DNA of 64,000 nucleotides from the NCBI GenBank assembly GCA_003508835.1, contig PUFA01000202.1, positions 186,001 through 250,000 on the forward strand, written 5' to 3'. The stretch comes from Eonycteris spelaea. Taxonomy: Eukaryota; Chordata; Mammalia; Chiroptera; Pteropodidae. A program made the position numbers and the translations under genes. Shown piece by piece: positions 47,086 to 57,844 of the stretch (its first letter is position 1; each line of letters begins with the position of its first letter). Under the pieces are notes generated by a model, which saw nothing but the letters and a program-made list of their open reading frames with translations, made no database searches and was not told the origin of the DNA.

Positions 47086-48094
47086 CTGTCATGGGGAAGA
47101 ACATGATCTCCCCTTCTGCTGACCCGTGGAGGCCCTGGGAAACCCAGAACTTTCAGGTACCACAAGAAATCTCTTCTCCTGAACCCTGTCACCTCCAAGA
47201 GGAAAAACTGCCAACCAAACTTACAGGCCCACCCACGCCTGGCAAAATCACAATCCCCAGGTTGTCTCAGGAAAGCACGTTTGTGATCATCTACAAATGT
47301 CCACATACAAAGTCGTTCTCGAAGGGGAGAAAAGAGACCAAAATTACATTCAATAGGCCTCTTGTTTTCATGCCACGAACCGAGAAATAAAGCTCAATGG
47401 AACTGTGGCCGCTGATGTTGGAGATTCAGAGGATCATGCACTGGAAAGACCGATATCGCTTACACGATACGTGAGAGTTTCTCTAAAACCACTGACGATA
47501 AATCCACTCCTTTCCAAAAGCCCACTGCATCCTCAGCCGATGCAAACGTCAAAAAGTTCCTCCTTAAATCAGGTCCAAATTTACTTCCCTTTGATGAGCA
47601 CCCACAGGTCCCCCATTCTGTTCGCTTTCCCTACCCCTCTCACACGCCGACGCTGACAAGTCAACACACTTTTCCGTCTCATGAGAATTAGAGCCTCTTC
47701 TCGGCAGGTCTTGCCGGCAAGCAAACCCAGACAAGGGCCAGGGGTGGCCAGCGACAGCCCACAGGCCAGCTCTAGCTCATCGCCGAGTTTTGGATGGTGC
47801 ACGAGCTAAGAATGTTTTCTATACTCTGAAGTGGTTGAAAAGAAGCATGACACGCGAGGTCACATGAAATTTAAAGGTCGGCATCGATAAATTAGTTTTC
47901 CGGACACACAGCCACGCTCATGTGTTTACGTTTCATCCACGGCCGCCTTCCTGCGGCCGGAGCAGAACTGGGCAGCTGCGACACAGGCCATGTGCCCTGC
48001 AAAGCCTGCAATATTCACTGTCCTGCGCTTTACAGGAAAAGGTTGCCAGCCACAGTTTGGGAGCACTGCTCCTGCACGAGTCTTCACCCGCAAA
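47086..48094. other. No gene recognised
   Basis: Intergenic; chance open frames only. Confidence 0.4.
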
Positions 48095-48400
48095 TCGCTC
48101 TTCCCTCTGGCGCAACAGCTGTCTCCTGCAAGAAACTGGCCTTCACTTAGCAAATTCCACCTCCCCTGCACTCCCACGGCCTCGGTCACACCTCTCAAGG
48201 GCTCATTCCTCTGATGAGGAAGGACAACCTGGCCCACTTCGGGCATCCCGAGGAAACGCGGCCACGGGATGGGCGCCGGCTACAGCCTCTGGGCAGTTCT
48301 GAGGAAGACACGCAGCCTGGTGATGGCTGGATCTCAGATTGTGTGAGTCACCATTTGCCAATAGTTGCCACCACTCGTCCCTAAATCCTGACAGTCGTGT
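48095..48400. repeat. Upstream block similar to 19,262-19,560
   Basis: 'gcactcccacggcctcgg', 'cacacctctcaagggctc', 'ctggcccacttcgggcatccc' and, further on, 'tttgccaatagttgccac..actcg' and 'aaatcctgac' appear in the same order as in the block upstream of filaggrin. Confidence 0.55.
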
Positions 48401-48659
48401 TGCACGAGTTTTAACCCTATGTCTCTTCACCAGCTCCAGTGAGATTGGGGCTGGACGGTCACAGTGGATGGGGCGCAGGGCACGGGCCTCAGAGACACAC
48501 AGAAAGGCATTCGTGGGTTCCCGATGCTGAGATTCGGCCGGTGATGTCACATCCCGTGAGGGGCTGAAGGCAAGAGGGGGCGGACCTGAGCCCCACCGGG
48601 AACAGGTGGAAGCCGGTCAACAAGGACACTGCAGTTGTGACTCCTGCTCCCCTTCGATT

Positions 48660-49185
48660 CGATTTAACTTAACAAACATTTACTGGGGACCTTTATGTGC
48701 CAGAATGTGCTGCGTCTCCAAGTGACACAGAGATGAACAATGCCCACTCCCCCTTCTCAAGAAGCTCACGGTCTAGAAGTGACACAGGCGTGTAGACGTG
48801 TGTGTGCGTGTGTGTGTGCGCGCACGTGTGCGTGTGTGTGTGCACGCGCCTAAACCCAGCAATTTGTAACAGCTATTTCTGGGTAGCAGAATTATAGGTA
48901 TTTTTGCTTTCTTTGCTTTGCTTATCCACATTTTCCAACGTTTTATATTAAACATTAACTACATAGTAAGACCATTTTATAAGATTATACTATAGTGTGA
49001 TTGACATGACAGGAGAGTTATAAGTAAGGTTCCCGGTTATAACTCTCTCCCCAGTCAGTCAAGACAGATTTCCTGCACGGTGTCTGATGATGTGGGTTTT
49101 GAAGAATGAACAGCAGTTCTCTAGGCAGATAATGAGAAAAGATATTCCAAGAAAAATATATGACATAAGATGGCATTTTCAGGAA
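48660..49185 (-). mobile_element. L2-like antisense remnant with a (GT)n insertion
   Basis: 'ttaacaaacatttactggggacc', 'gtgccagaatgtgctgcg', 'aagaagctcacggtctag' is the reversed L2 end. A GT/GC microsatellite sits at 48,796-48,846, with probable L2 continuation after it ('gatattccaag'). Confidence 0.5.
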
Positions 49186-49689
49186 ATGTAAGTAGTCGAT
49201 GCCAGTGGAGAACTAAGAGGAGCGGGGAGAGAGGAGATGGGGCCGGAGGGGAGGCATGGCCCGGGCCCAGGGAACCTCAACGTCAGACGGTGGCTGGAAG
49301 GCCAGCTACGCTGACGAGCGCCACCCAAGGTCCGGTGAGCAGGCAGAGAGACATGGGGCCCCTGCAGCCATCGTCCGCGTCCAGCGGTCATAGGACCACA
49401 GGCAACACCTCGGCTGGAATCCCGCGTGAAAGGAAGCCGTCAACCAGATGATCTTTAAGGTCCCTTTTAAAACTCGGCTTCCGTGACTCTCCGACATCTG
49501 TTCCCTGAGGTCCCTGCGCACACAGTGCATCCAACTCAAAGTCCCCACGACCTAATGCCAGTGCGCCGTGCTGGACGCCACCCCGCTGCGGAGAGAGGGC
49601 TTTCCACGGTGTCCAGACCCTGCAGGCGGGGCTGCTGCCCGCCCAGACGGGAGAGCTGCTGACGCAATCCCAGGTGAACAGGTAAGGAA

Positions 49690-49807
49690 GTGACCCGGTA
49701 AACACCCGGGAGGTGGAGATGCAGGTGGAGCCGGGCTTGTTCCACAGTGAATTGGGACATCTCGAAGAGAGCGGCTTATAAAAAGGCCACCGTCCCACCA
49801 GCAGCAC
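49690..49807 (+). promoter_or_regulatory. HRNR: Hornerin core promoter
   Basis: TATAAAAAGG at 49,778-49,787 is followed by GGCCA as in filaggrin. Upstream similarity covers 'gtaaacacccgggaggtggagatg'. Where filaggrin has the AP-1-like TGAATCA, hornerin has TGAATTG (49,749-49,755), a poorer match and closer to the TATA box. Confidence 0.75.
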
Positions 49808-49857
49808 CCTGTAAGCTGCCTCAGTCTCCATCCTACTTGTTCCTCTGGTGAACCAGG
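49808..49857 (+). other. HRNR: Hornerin exon 1 (non-coding)
   Basis: Inferred 5' UTR exon ending at donor CCAG|GTAAGTGAG (49,858). It aligns over its length with filaggrin exon 1. The start site is set about 30 bp after the TATA box and is approximate. Confidence 0.7.
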
Positions 49858-50661
49858 TAAGTGAGCAGGGGGACTCGGGGCTCTGTGAGAATCCGGGATG
49901 TGCTCCCTGGCTCCTTCTTGATGTGCTCTGGGGGGCTTCGGGAGAGGTTTAACTTTCCCAAGAATGAAAATGAAGAGAGAACCAGGATTGACAGAACCTC
50001 CTTTCTCGGGGGTCATTTCCTTAAAGATCACAGGCTCAAATTGCCCCCTAGTCAGGCTCCCCACAACCCCGCTGAGCTTTCTGTTTGTCATCATCGAGCC
50101 TGAGGGTCGGCCCTGCCCGGACAAGGAGAACAGGAGAGGAGGCTGACCGCAGCTGCCCCCTGCCCCAGCCGCGATGCCTGTGGCCGGCTTCGCCTCCTTC
50201 GTCTACTTCCTCTGGCCTAGAAGTCCTGAGGGTCTAGTTGAGATGCTGGCACCCTTAGCTGGAGTCAGGCGTGTATGCCGGTGATGGACCTGTTCCTCCC
50301 GAATGCAACGGTTGAGACTTAGACAGGACCGGCGGACCCAGAAATGCTGGGGCTCCAGGACAAAGCTCATAAAAGTGTCCCTGGTGGAAGCTGGGAGACC
50401 TAAGTCATGGCTCCTATATTCAATCAGGAATGGCAATATGAGATATAGATTCTAATAGAGTTCCTAATTCCATCACTTTCTCGCTACGTGGCTTAAACAA
50501 GTCATTCGACTGGGCATTGGTTCTTGATAATGACACAATGAACTTGATCGTGCCTGACTGATTCCGAATAATGATTCCAAATGACGGAAACTGCTGATGC
50601 ACTTATGCAAGAAAAAAGGAACACTAAGAGGTGGCTCTCTCTCCCTTTTTCCCCCCTTTAG
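49858..50661 (+). other. HRNR: Hornerin intron 1
   Basis: 804 bp, much shorter than filaggrin intron 1 (7.28 kb), because it lacks the LINE insertions. A weak MIR-like piece lies near 50,430-50,560. The acceptor is 'ttttccccccctttag'. Confidence 0.75.
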
Positions 50662-50820
50662 GTTAACTAAATCTACAAGAAGATGCCTAAACTCCTAGAA
50701 AGCATCGTCACTGTCACTGAAGTTTTCTACCACTACGCCACCCAGGATGAGGAGTGTGACACGTTGAACAAGGCAGAACTGAAAGAACTTTTGCAAAATG
50801 AATTCCAGCATATTTTGAAG
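50662..50820 (+). other. HRNR: Hornerin exon 2
   Basis: 21 nt of UTR, then 46 codons ending FQHILK at donor GAAG|GTAAGAAC. Same size and phase as filaggrin exon 2. Confidence 0.95.
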
Positions 50821-53800
50821 GTAAGAACTCCATGTCCGGACCGAAGACAGGTGCATTCCCCTCCTTCTCCGCTTTCTACCTTTTGTCACGTATGTCAAAC
50901 TCCCAGTGGCCTCTCCCCACGTGGCAACAGACAGCAGGGTTTGGTCAAGGCTTGAAACAGGGTCAGAAGCTGAACCGTAGTGGTTTCCATAAAATGACCG
51001 AGGGACATGACCATAGCAAACAACAAGCGAAAACCCACAGATGACACAATTTCCACAGGAGTAATCTAGACCAGTGGCTGAGACAGTCTGCAGAATAACC
51101 AAGAAGAGGGTAAAAATGCATCTTCTTCTCCTTCGTTGTCTTTCTTCCCCCCAGAACATCCTGACCACTGCCCGCTTCTGGGATTCTGGCACCAGAAAGC
51201 CTCTCAGTTCAGGAAATTAGCATCTGACTCCTGAATCACAAAAGGGGGTGACCACTGCCTTAAAATGTCAGCGCTGGAAATAAATATTTGGGAGCCAAGA
51301 TCTAGCTCTTGATCTTCGCTTCATTAAATCCAGCCGCCTACTAAACATTTTTATTTGGGTCCCTATCGGTATCTTAAATTCAGTGTCTCAGATGCAAAAC
51401 TCACCACCTTCCTCTCTAAACTCTCCTTCACTTGCCCAAGGCAGAAATCTAGTGCAGCCTTAACTTCCTCTCCACCCTCCAACCACCAAGTTCGTCGACA
51501 GTCCCTCAAAACGGCCCATTTCTCTCCATCACTATTGCTAGCTCTCTGGTTCAAGCCACTTCTTGCTTCCCATCTCCAATGCCAGTCTAACCATTTCACA
51601 CTCAATTCAAAATCCTTCAACAGTTCCCAGCCCGTAAAGTCCAAAGTTCCTTAACATGACTTAAAGGGCATGATTTTAGTCTATATTTATCTCTCTAGTG
51701 ACATCTCTTGACTGTTGAGACGAAATTTAGCGACCCAGAATTTCTTTCAGTTCCTTACAGGAGCTATGCCTTCTCTCACCTCCATCTTTGCTCATTTTGT
51801 TCCCTCTGCCCAAAAATCTTCTGTCCCCTCTCACTCCCTTCCTACCCCTTCATTGGGCTGACTCCAACCTCTGTTAAAAGACATCACTTTCTCCTATTAA
51901 CCTTCCTTGAGCCAACACTGGTTTCCCTCTGGTGTGCGATAAATCTTCGCTGAACAAGTAAATAAAGAGTTAATCAAAAGCTGGACAAATAAAGAAAAGT
52001 CGTATATAATTAATGCAGGTATCCCAAATCAGTATTTATAAATTAGCTAATCATTCATATTTCACCCATCCTTTACGAAAAATGATCGATTCCCTTGTTC
52101 CCTGTCATCCTCCAGTTGCATCCTCTTCTAACTATTTCTCACCACATTGTTCACTGCATATTCCCTTCTCTCTCCGTGCTCAGGCGAGGGCAGTCCAGCC
52201 TACACGGCTCTGTGGCTGCCTCCACCTAAGTAAGCGAAACATTGACATTTCTGCAGCCTTCCTTCCATTAGTAGGCCGGGTGTGTGGTCCACTCACAGAG
52301 CTTCCCTTTGCACCTTGTTCCCATGCAGAATCCAGACGACCCAGACACTGTAGACATCATCATGCAAAGTCTGGATCAGAACCGTAACAAGAAAATAGAT
52401 TTTCCTGAGTACCTTCTGATGCTGTTCAAGCTGGCTCAGGCTTGTAATAAACTCATCGGCAAAGATTACTGTCAAGCTTCAGGGTCAAAGCAGAGAGACC
52501 GCAGTCACCGGCACCAAGAGGAACACAGTGAAACGGATGAGGACCAAGGGCAGGAATCGTCTTCCAGCCATTCAAGGTGGAGTGCAGGAGAGAACGAGTC
52601 GCATGCCAGAGGCTCTGGGGGAAGCGCCCAACACAGGTGTGGGTCCAGCTCTGGAAGAACGGGGTATCAGGGAGGCTCGTCTAGTTCGGGGCACAGGTCT
52701 GGCTCAGGCCAGTCCTCTAGTTATGGACAACATAGCTCTACCGCTGGACAGTCGTCAAGCTTCGAACGCCATGGAACTAGCTCAGGTCGGTCTTCCAGCT
52801 ATGGTCGGCATGGGTCTGGCTCAAGTCAGTCTTCTAGCCACAGCCGACATGGGTCTGGTTCAGGTCAGTCTTCTGGATTTGGGCAACAAAGCTCTGGATC
52901 ACGTCAGTCTAGCTACGGCAGCACGGGTCTGGCTCAGGACAGTCTTCTAGCTATGGACATCATCAATCTGGCTCAGGTCAGTCTTCTGGCTTTGGCCAAT
53001 ACGGGTCTAGCTCAGGTCAGTCTTCTGGCTTTGGCCAACACAGGTATGGCTCAGGTCAGTCCTCTAGTTATGGACATCATAGCTCTACTGCTGGACAGTC
53101 GTCAAGCTTTGGACGCCATGGAACTAGCTCAGGTCGGTCTTCCAGCTATGGTCGGCATGGGTCTGGCTCAAGTAGATCTTCTAGCCACAGCCGACATGGG
53201 TCTGAATCAGGTCAGTCTTCTAGCTATGAACAGTATGAGTCTGGATCAGGTCAGCCCTCTGGCTATGGCCAGCATGGGTCTGGATCAGGTCAATCATCTG
53301 GCTTTGGCCAACATCAGTCTGGCTCAGGTCAGTCTTCTGGCTTTGGCCAATGTGGGTCTAGCTCAGGTCAGTCTTCTGGATTTGGCCAACACAGGTCTGG
53401 TTCAGGTCAGTCCTCTAGTTATGGACATCATAGCTCTACTGCTGGACAGTCGTCAAGCTTTGGACGCCATGGAACTAGCTCAGGTCGGTCTTCCAGCTAT
53501 GGTCGGCATGGGTCTGGCTCAAGTCAGTCTTCTAGCCACAGCCAACATGGGTCTGAATCAGGTCAATCTTCTAGCTATGGCCAATATGGGTCTGGCTCAG
53601 GTCAATCATCTGGCTTTGGCCAACATGGGTCTGGCTCAGGTCAGTCTTCTAGCTATGAGCATCATCAATCTGGCTCAGGTCAGTCTTCTGGCTTTGGTCA
53701 ACACGGGTCTGGCTCAGGTCAGTCTTCTAGTTGTGGACAACAAAGCTCTACTGCAGGACAGTCATCAAGCTTTGGACACTATGGGTCTGGTTCAGGTCAG

Positions 53801-55882
53801 TCTTCTGGATTTGGTCAGCATAGATCTGGTTTAGGTCAGTCATCAAGCTCTGGACAGCATGAATCTGGATATGGTCCATCCTCTAGCTATGGACAACATG
53901 GTTCTGCTTCAGGTCAGTCCTCTGGCTTTGGACAACAAAGCTCTGGATCAGGTCAATCTGGCTCAGGACAGTCTTCTAGCTATGGACATCATCAATCTGG
54001 CTCAGGTCAGTCTTCTGGCTTTGGCCAACACAGGTATGGCTCAGGTCAGTCCTCTAGTTATAGACATCATAGCTCTACTGCTGGACAGTCGTCAAGCTTT
54101 GACACCATGGAACTAGCTCAGGTCGGTCTTCCAGCTATGGTCGGCATGGGTCTGGCTCAAGTCAGTCTTCTAGCCACAGCCAACATGGGTCTGAATCAGG
54201 TCACTCTTCTAGCTATGGCCAACATGGGTCTGGCTCAGGTCAATCATCTGGCTTTGGCCAACATGGGTCTGGCTCAGGTCAGTCTTCTAGCTATGAGCAT
54301 CATCAATCTGGCTCAGGTCAGTCTTCTGGCTTTAGTCAACATGGGTCTGGCTCAGGTCAGTCTTCTGGCTTTGGTCAACACGGGTCTGGCTCAGGTCAGT
54401 CTTCTAGTTGTGGACAACAAAGCTCTACTGCAGGACAGTCATCAAGCTTTGGACACTATGGGTCTGGTTCAGCTCAGTCTTCTGGATTTGGTCAGCATAG
54501 ATCTGGTTTAGGTCAGTCATCAAGCTCTGGACAGCATGAATCTGGATATGGTCCATCCTCTAGCTATGGACAACATGGTTCTGCTTCAGGTCAGTCCTCT
54601 GGCTTTGGACAACAAAGCTCTGGATCAGGTCATTCTGGCTCAGGACAGTCTTCTAGCTATGGACATCATCAATCTGGCTCAGGTCAGTCCTCTAGTTATG
54701 GACAACATAGCTCTACTGCTGGACAGTCATCAAGCTTCGGACGCCATGGAACTAGCTCAGGTCAGTCTTCTAGCTATGGTCAACATGAGTCTGGATCAGG
54801 TCAGTCTTCTGGCTTTGGACGACAACAGTCTAGGTCCAGAGAGTCTTCTGGCTGTGAGTATGGCTCTGGATTAGGTCAGTCATCAAGCTCTGGACAGCAC
54901 GAATCTGGATGTGGTCCATCCTCAAGCTATGGACAATATGGTTCTGCTTCAAGTCAGTCATCAAACTGTAGTCAGCCTACATGTGGATCAGGTCAGTCTT
55001 CCAGCTGTGGCCAACAGAGTTCTGCCTCTCCCCATGGTCAATATGGGTCTAGCTCAGGTCAGTATTCTGGCTATGACCAGTATGGGTCTGGCTCGTGTCA
55101 CTCATCTGGCTCTGGACAATGTGGTTCTGGATCTGGTCAGTATTCTGGCTATGACCAGTACAGGTCTGGCACTGGACAATGTGGCTTTGGATCTGGTCAG
55201 TATTCTGGCTATGACCAGTACGGGTCTGGCTCTGGACAATGTGGCTTTGGATCTGGTCAGTATTCTGGCTATGACCAGTACGGGTCTGGCTCTGGACAAT
55301 GTGGCTTTGGATCTGGTCAGTATTCTGGCTATGGCCAGTACGGATCTGGCTCTGGACAATGTGGCTTTGGCTCTGGTCAGTACTCTGGCTATGACCAGTA
55401 CGGGTCTGGCTCATGTCACTCATCTGGTTCTGGACAATGTGGTTCTGGATCTGGCTGGGGTTCTACCTATAAGCAAAACAAATTACAAGGGAGATGTAGG
55501 TCAGTTTCAAGTGAAACTCATGATGAGTATAGTAAACCCAAAACAGGCTCCACCACCAATCGATCAAGAAGAAACAGCCAGGAGCAGTCCGGGTACAACC
55601 AAAAAGAAAGGAGTAGCAGCTACAGCCTCTCCGGGAGAGAGTCTGGTAGATACGAGAGTATTCGCGGACAGAGAAGTAGACAGCTCCTCGAGGTGTGGCT
55701 CTGGACAGTGTACACCCTCCTATGGGCAGCCTAGACCCAGCGCTGCCAACACGTGGTTAATGTGCATGGTGGACAACAGACAAGGTGGCTCCTGTCACCA
55801 GCGAGGAGGAGGCGGGATCGCTGGCCAGGGTTCGCACAGCAGCACTCCCCTCTATGAGTACGTCCAAGAGCAGAGGCACTAA
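50683..55882 (+). CDS. HRNR: Hornerin (broken reading frame as given)
   Basis: SFTP of the cornified envelope. Exon 2 (50,662-50,820; ATG 50,683) encodes MPKLLESIVTVTEVFYHYAT and the first EF-hand. Exon 3 starts at 52,329 (NPDDPDTVDIIMQSLD) with EF-hand 2 loop DQNRNKKIDFPEY. Then come IGKDYCQASGSK and WSAGENES, both matching human hornerin (IGKDYCQVSGSK, WSAGEND) and not FLG2 (SKEYCKASGSK). The body is Gly/Ser/Gln/His-rich with hornerin-type repeats (GSGSGQSSGFGQH). A Tyr/Cys-rich tandem follows near 55,059-55,440, then a basic unique segment, and the end YEYVQEQRH, matching human YEYVQEQRCYFYQ. Frame breaks occur near 52,919 (one C missing), 54,101 (one G missing) and 55,684 (one base extra or two missing). 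Between them the family frame is open. About 1,230 codons if bridged, against about 2,850 in human. Confidence 0.9.
50821..52328 (+). other. HRNR: Hornerin intron 2
   Basis: 1,508 bp with GT-AG ends (gtaagaac ... ccatgcag). It is longer than filaggrin intron 2 mainly because of an L2 fragment. Confidence 0.9.
51330..51965 (+). mobile_element. L2 LINE fragment in hornerin intron 2
   Basis: Sense L2: 'cgttcccagcccgtaaagtcc'-like motif at 51,625, 'cttctctcacctccatctttgctc', 'tctgcccaaaaatcttctg', 'ccttccttgagccaacac'. Confidence 0.55.
52620..55058 (+). repeat. HRNR: Hornerin Gly/Ser repeat domain
   Basis: Short units of 12-14 residues (SGSGQSSGFGQH, SGSGQSSSYGQH) are arranged in higher-order blocks. 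One block with YGHHSSTAGQSSSFGRHGTS starts near 53,043, 53,410 and 54,047. The last two are about 636 bp apart and largely identical, showing recent internal duplication. Confidence 0.8.
55059..55440 (+). repeat. HRNR: 60-bp tandem repeat: Tyr/Cys-rich 20-residue units
   Basis: Five near-identical 60-bp units encode YSGYDQYGSGSGQCGFGSGQ or close variants, in phase with the hornerin frame. Each unit carries three Tyr and usually one Cys, unlike the Ser/Gln repeats before them. Confidence 0.85.
55441..55882 (+). other. HRNR: Hornerin unique C-terminal segment
   Basis: A stretch of about 75 residues rich in Lys, Arg, Ser and Asn (STYKQNKLQGRCRSVSSE, then RSRRNSQEQSGYNQKERSSS) is followed by a frame break near 55,684. 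After it comes RCGSGQCTPSYGQ to YEYVQEQRH. Codons after RH read TAA TTC TAA CAA TGG. The human end is CYFYQ-stop, so two Tyr codons appear to have become TAA and the old stop has become TGG. Confidence 0.8.
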
Positions 55883-56870
55883 TTCTAACAATGGGTAATG
55901 AATAGGAGTGAACGTAACTCAAGCAGCACTTATAAAAAATAAGAAATTGTAACAGACAAGCACTTCATTATAAAGCTTCTTTCTAAAAGTGAAGGTATCT
56001 GTTTCTACCTTTTTCTTTTAAACAGGTAACTGTACACTTATTTCTTGTTACTGGATTCCTCCCAGAAGAATGTCTGGTGTGGGGGCTACTATTAGAAAAT
56101 ACTGAGTTAAATTAATAACGTGCGGACTAAATTCGGAAGAATAGTGCAAAGTATTTACCTTGTGGGGCTTGGAGTTTAGTTGAAGTCTCTTTCCGAGAGC
56201 TTGTTATTCGTGATTTATGCCAAAAACTAAGTCTGTCTCTCTAAAGAGCAAAAAACTATAAACGCATTACCAGTTCTGGAGCCAAAGCTTCTCTTTACGG
56301 AACCAGGGCCCATCATTTTTGGTGTACCCACATTGGATGGTGGCAGAAAGAAGACCCTAAAAGCAAAGATGTCACGCCAGAGGTTTCTTTGTTTACCCAA
56401 ACCACTAAGCCCTTTTCCTCCTTGGGCATGTCTTTCATCGGGACGCTAACGAGGGGCATGAGGGTGCCGCCCCCGGTGCCTCTCTCTCCCCAGCCAGCGA
56501 GTGACAGCAGGGTTTCTTAGATGGCAGGGATGGGTCAGTTCAGGGTTCAAGGACCCAAATGAGGGCTCTGGTTTGGTGTCAGCAAGAAAGGTGTTGCCCC
56601 TATTCCTAAGGATTTGCTCCAGTTTTTAAAAACAAACAAACACACAACCCTTTGGAAGAGCAATAGCATAGAAAGCCAAGGCTCTGAGCTATTTGTGTAG
56701 TTCACCGGTCTTTCTGCAGAGGAAAATATCCTTTCTACCCAGATGGAAAAGAAGCCCGTCTGCCACCGCCATATAGTTGCTTGGTTTGGCTGTGACATAG
56801 CTGTTTCAAGTCTTTGGATTCAAATAACTGGATTGCATTAAAACTGACAATAAACCATAGTGATCGAACA
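55883..56870 (+). other. HRNR: Hornerin 3' UTR
   Basis: No other gene or repeat recognised between the stop and an AATAAA at 56,849. The extent is inferred. Confidence 0.5.
56849..56854 (+). terminator. HRNR: Hornerin poly(A) signal (candidate)
   Basis: AATAAA in 'ctgacaataaaccatag', a context resembling the filaggrin signal. It is the first AATAAA found downstream of the stop, about 970 bp away. Confidence 0.55.
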
Positions 56871-56954
56871 CTGAGGCTGTCTCCTCTCTACTTCCGTTCA
56901 CTCTCACACACAGGTGCTCAGACTAGAAACTAATTCGAAGAGCCATTGTCCAAG

Positions 56955-57838
56955 GTCCTGTCCTTCACGAACAACCCAGAATTTACAAGGAATTTTTTTA
57001 AACTCAATAATAAGACAAACAACTCAATTTAAAAACGAGCAAAATATTTGAATGGACATGACCCAAAAAAAAAAAAAAAGACGTACGAATGTCCAATAAG
57101 CACATGAAAAGATGCTCCATGGCATTGGTCATCGGAGAAATGCAAATTAAAGCATAACGAGATACTGCTGCACACTCACTAGGAGAGCCACGATTCAAAG
57201 TGCTCACAACACCCAGTGTCAGTATTGCTGATAAGAAAGTAAAACGATACGATCGCTTCAGAAAACGGTGTGGCAATTTCTTATGAAGTTAAATAGATTT
57301 GATGACATGACCCAGCAGCTCCACTCCTCGGGGAAGTTAAAGCACGTGCCCACATGACGATTTTCATGCAAATGTTCTCGAGCATCTTTAATAATTGCCC
57401 CAGACTTGAAATAACCCAAATGTCCACCACCTGATAAACAGATCAGCAAACAAACAGTGGTATAGCCGTACAACAGAATACTATTTAGCAAAGAAAAAAA
57501 GAATGAACTACTGATACACAGGCCATGGATGAACCTCAAAAACGTTACGCCGGTTGAAAGAATAGACCCAAAATACAAACTCTATGATCCCACTTACATA
57601 GAACTTACTAAAGACAAATACAAAAATAGGAAGTAGATCAGCAGTTGAGTAAGGCCGGGAGTAGAACTTACAAACTTATGAATTGGCTGAAAGAGAAACA
57701 CAAGGGAACCGTCTAGAATGCTGGAATTATTCTAAACAGAAATACATTTTTGTCAAAACTAAAGAATCGTTTACTTAGAATTGGTGCGTTTCACCATAGA
57801 TAAGTCATACCTCAATAAAGTTGATTTTATTTAAAGTC
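56955..57838 (+). mobile_element. L1 ORF2 end and 3' UTR
   Basis: 'tccaataagcacatgaaaagatgctcc', 'ggcattggtcatcggagaaatgc', 'aacgagatactgctgcacac', 'gacttgaaataacccaaatg', 'gccatggatgaacctcaaaaac', ending 'catacctcaataaagttgat'. Confidence 0.8.
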
Positions 57839-57844
57839 TCGACA

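Noticed and set aside
53859..55882. Leu/Ala/Val-rich open frames in hornerin (GLAQVSLLALAN)
   Set aside because: Shifted frame of the Gly/Ser/Gln repeats; only the last part after 55,684 is the true frame.
50683..55882. Second gene as FLG2 instead of HRNR
   Set aside because: IGKDYCQASGSK, MPKLL at the start and YEYVQEQR at the end match hornerin; FLG2 starts MTDLL and has SKEYCKASGSK.
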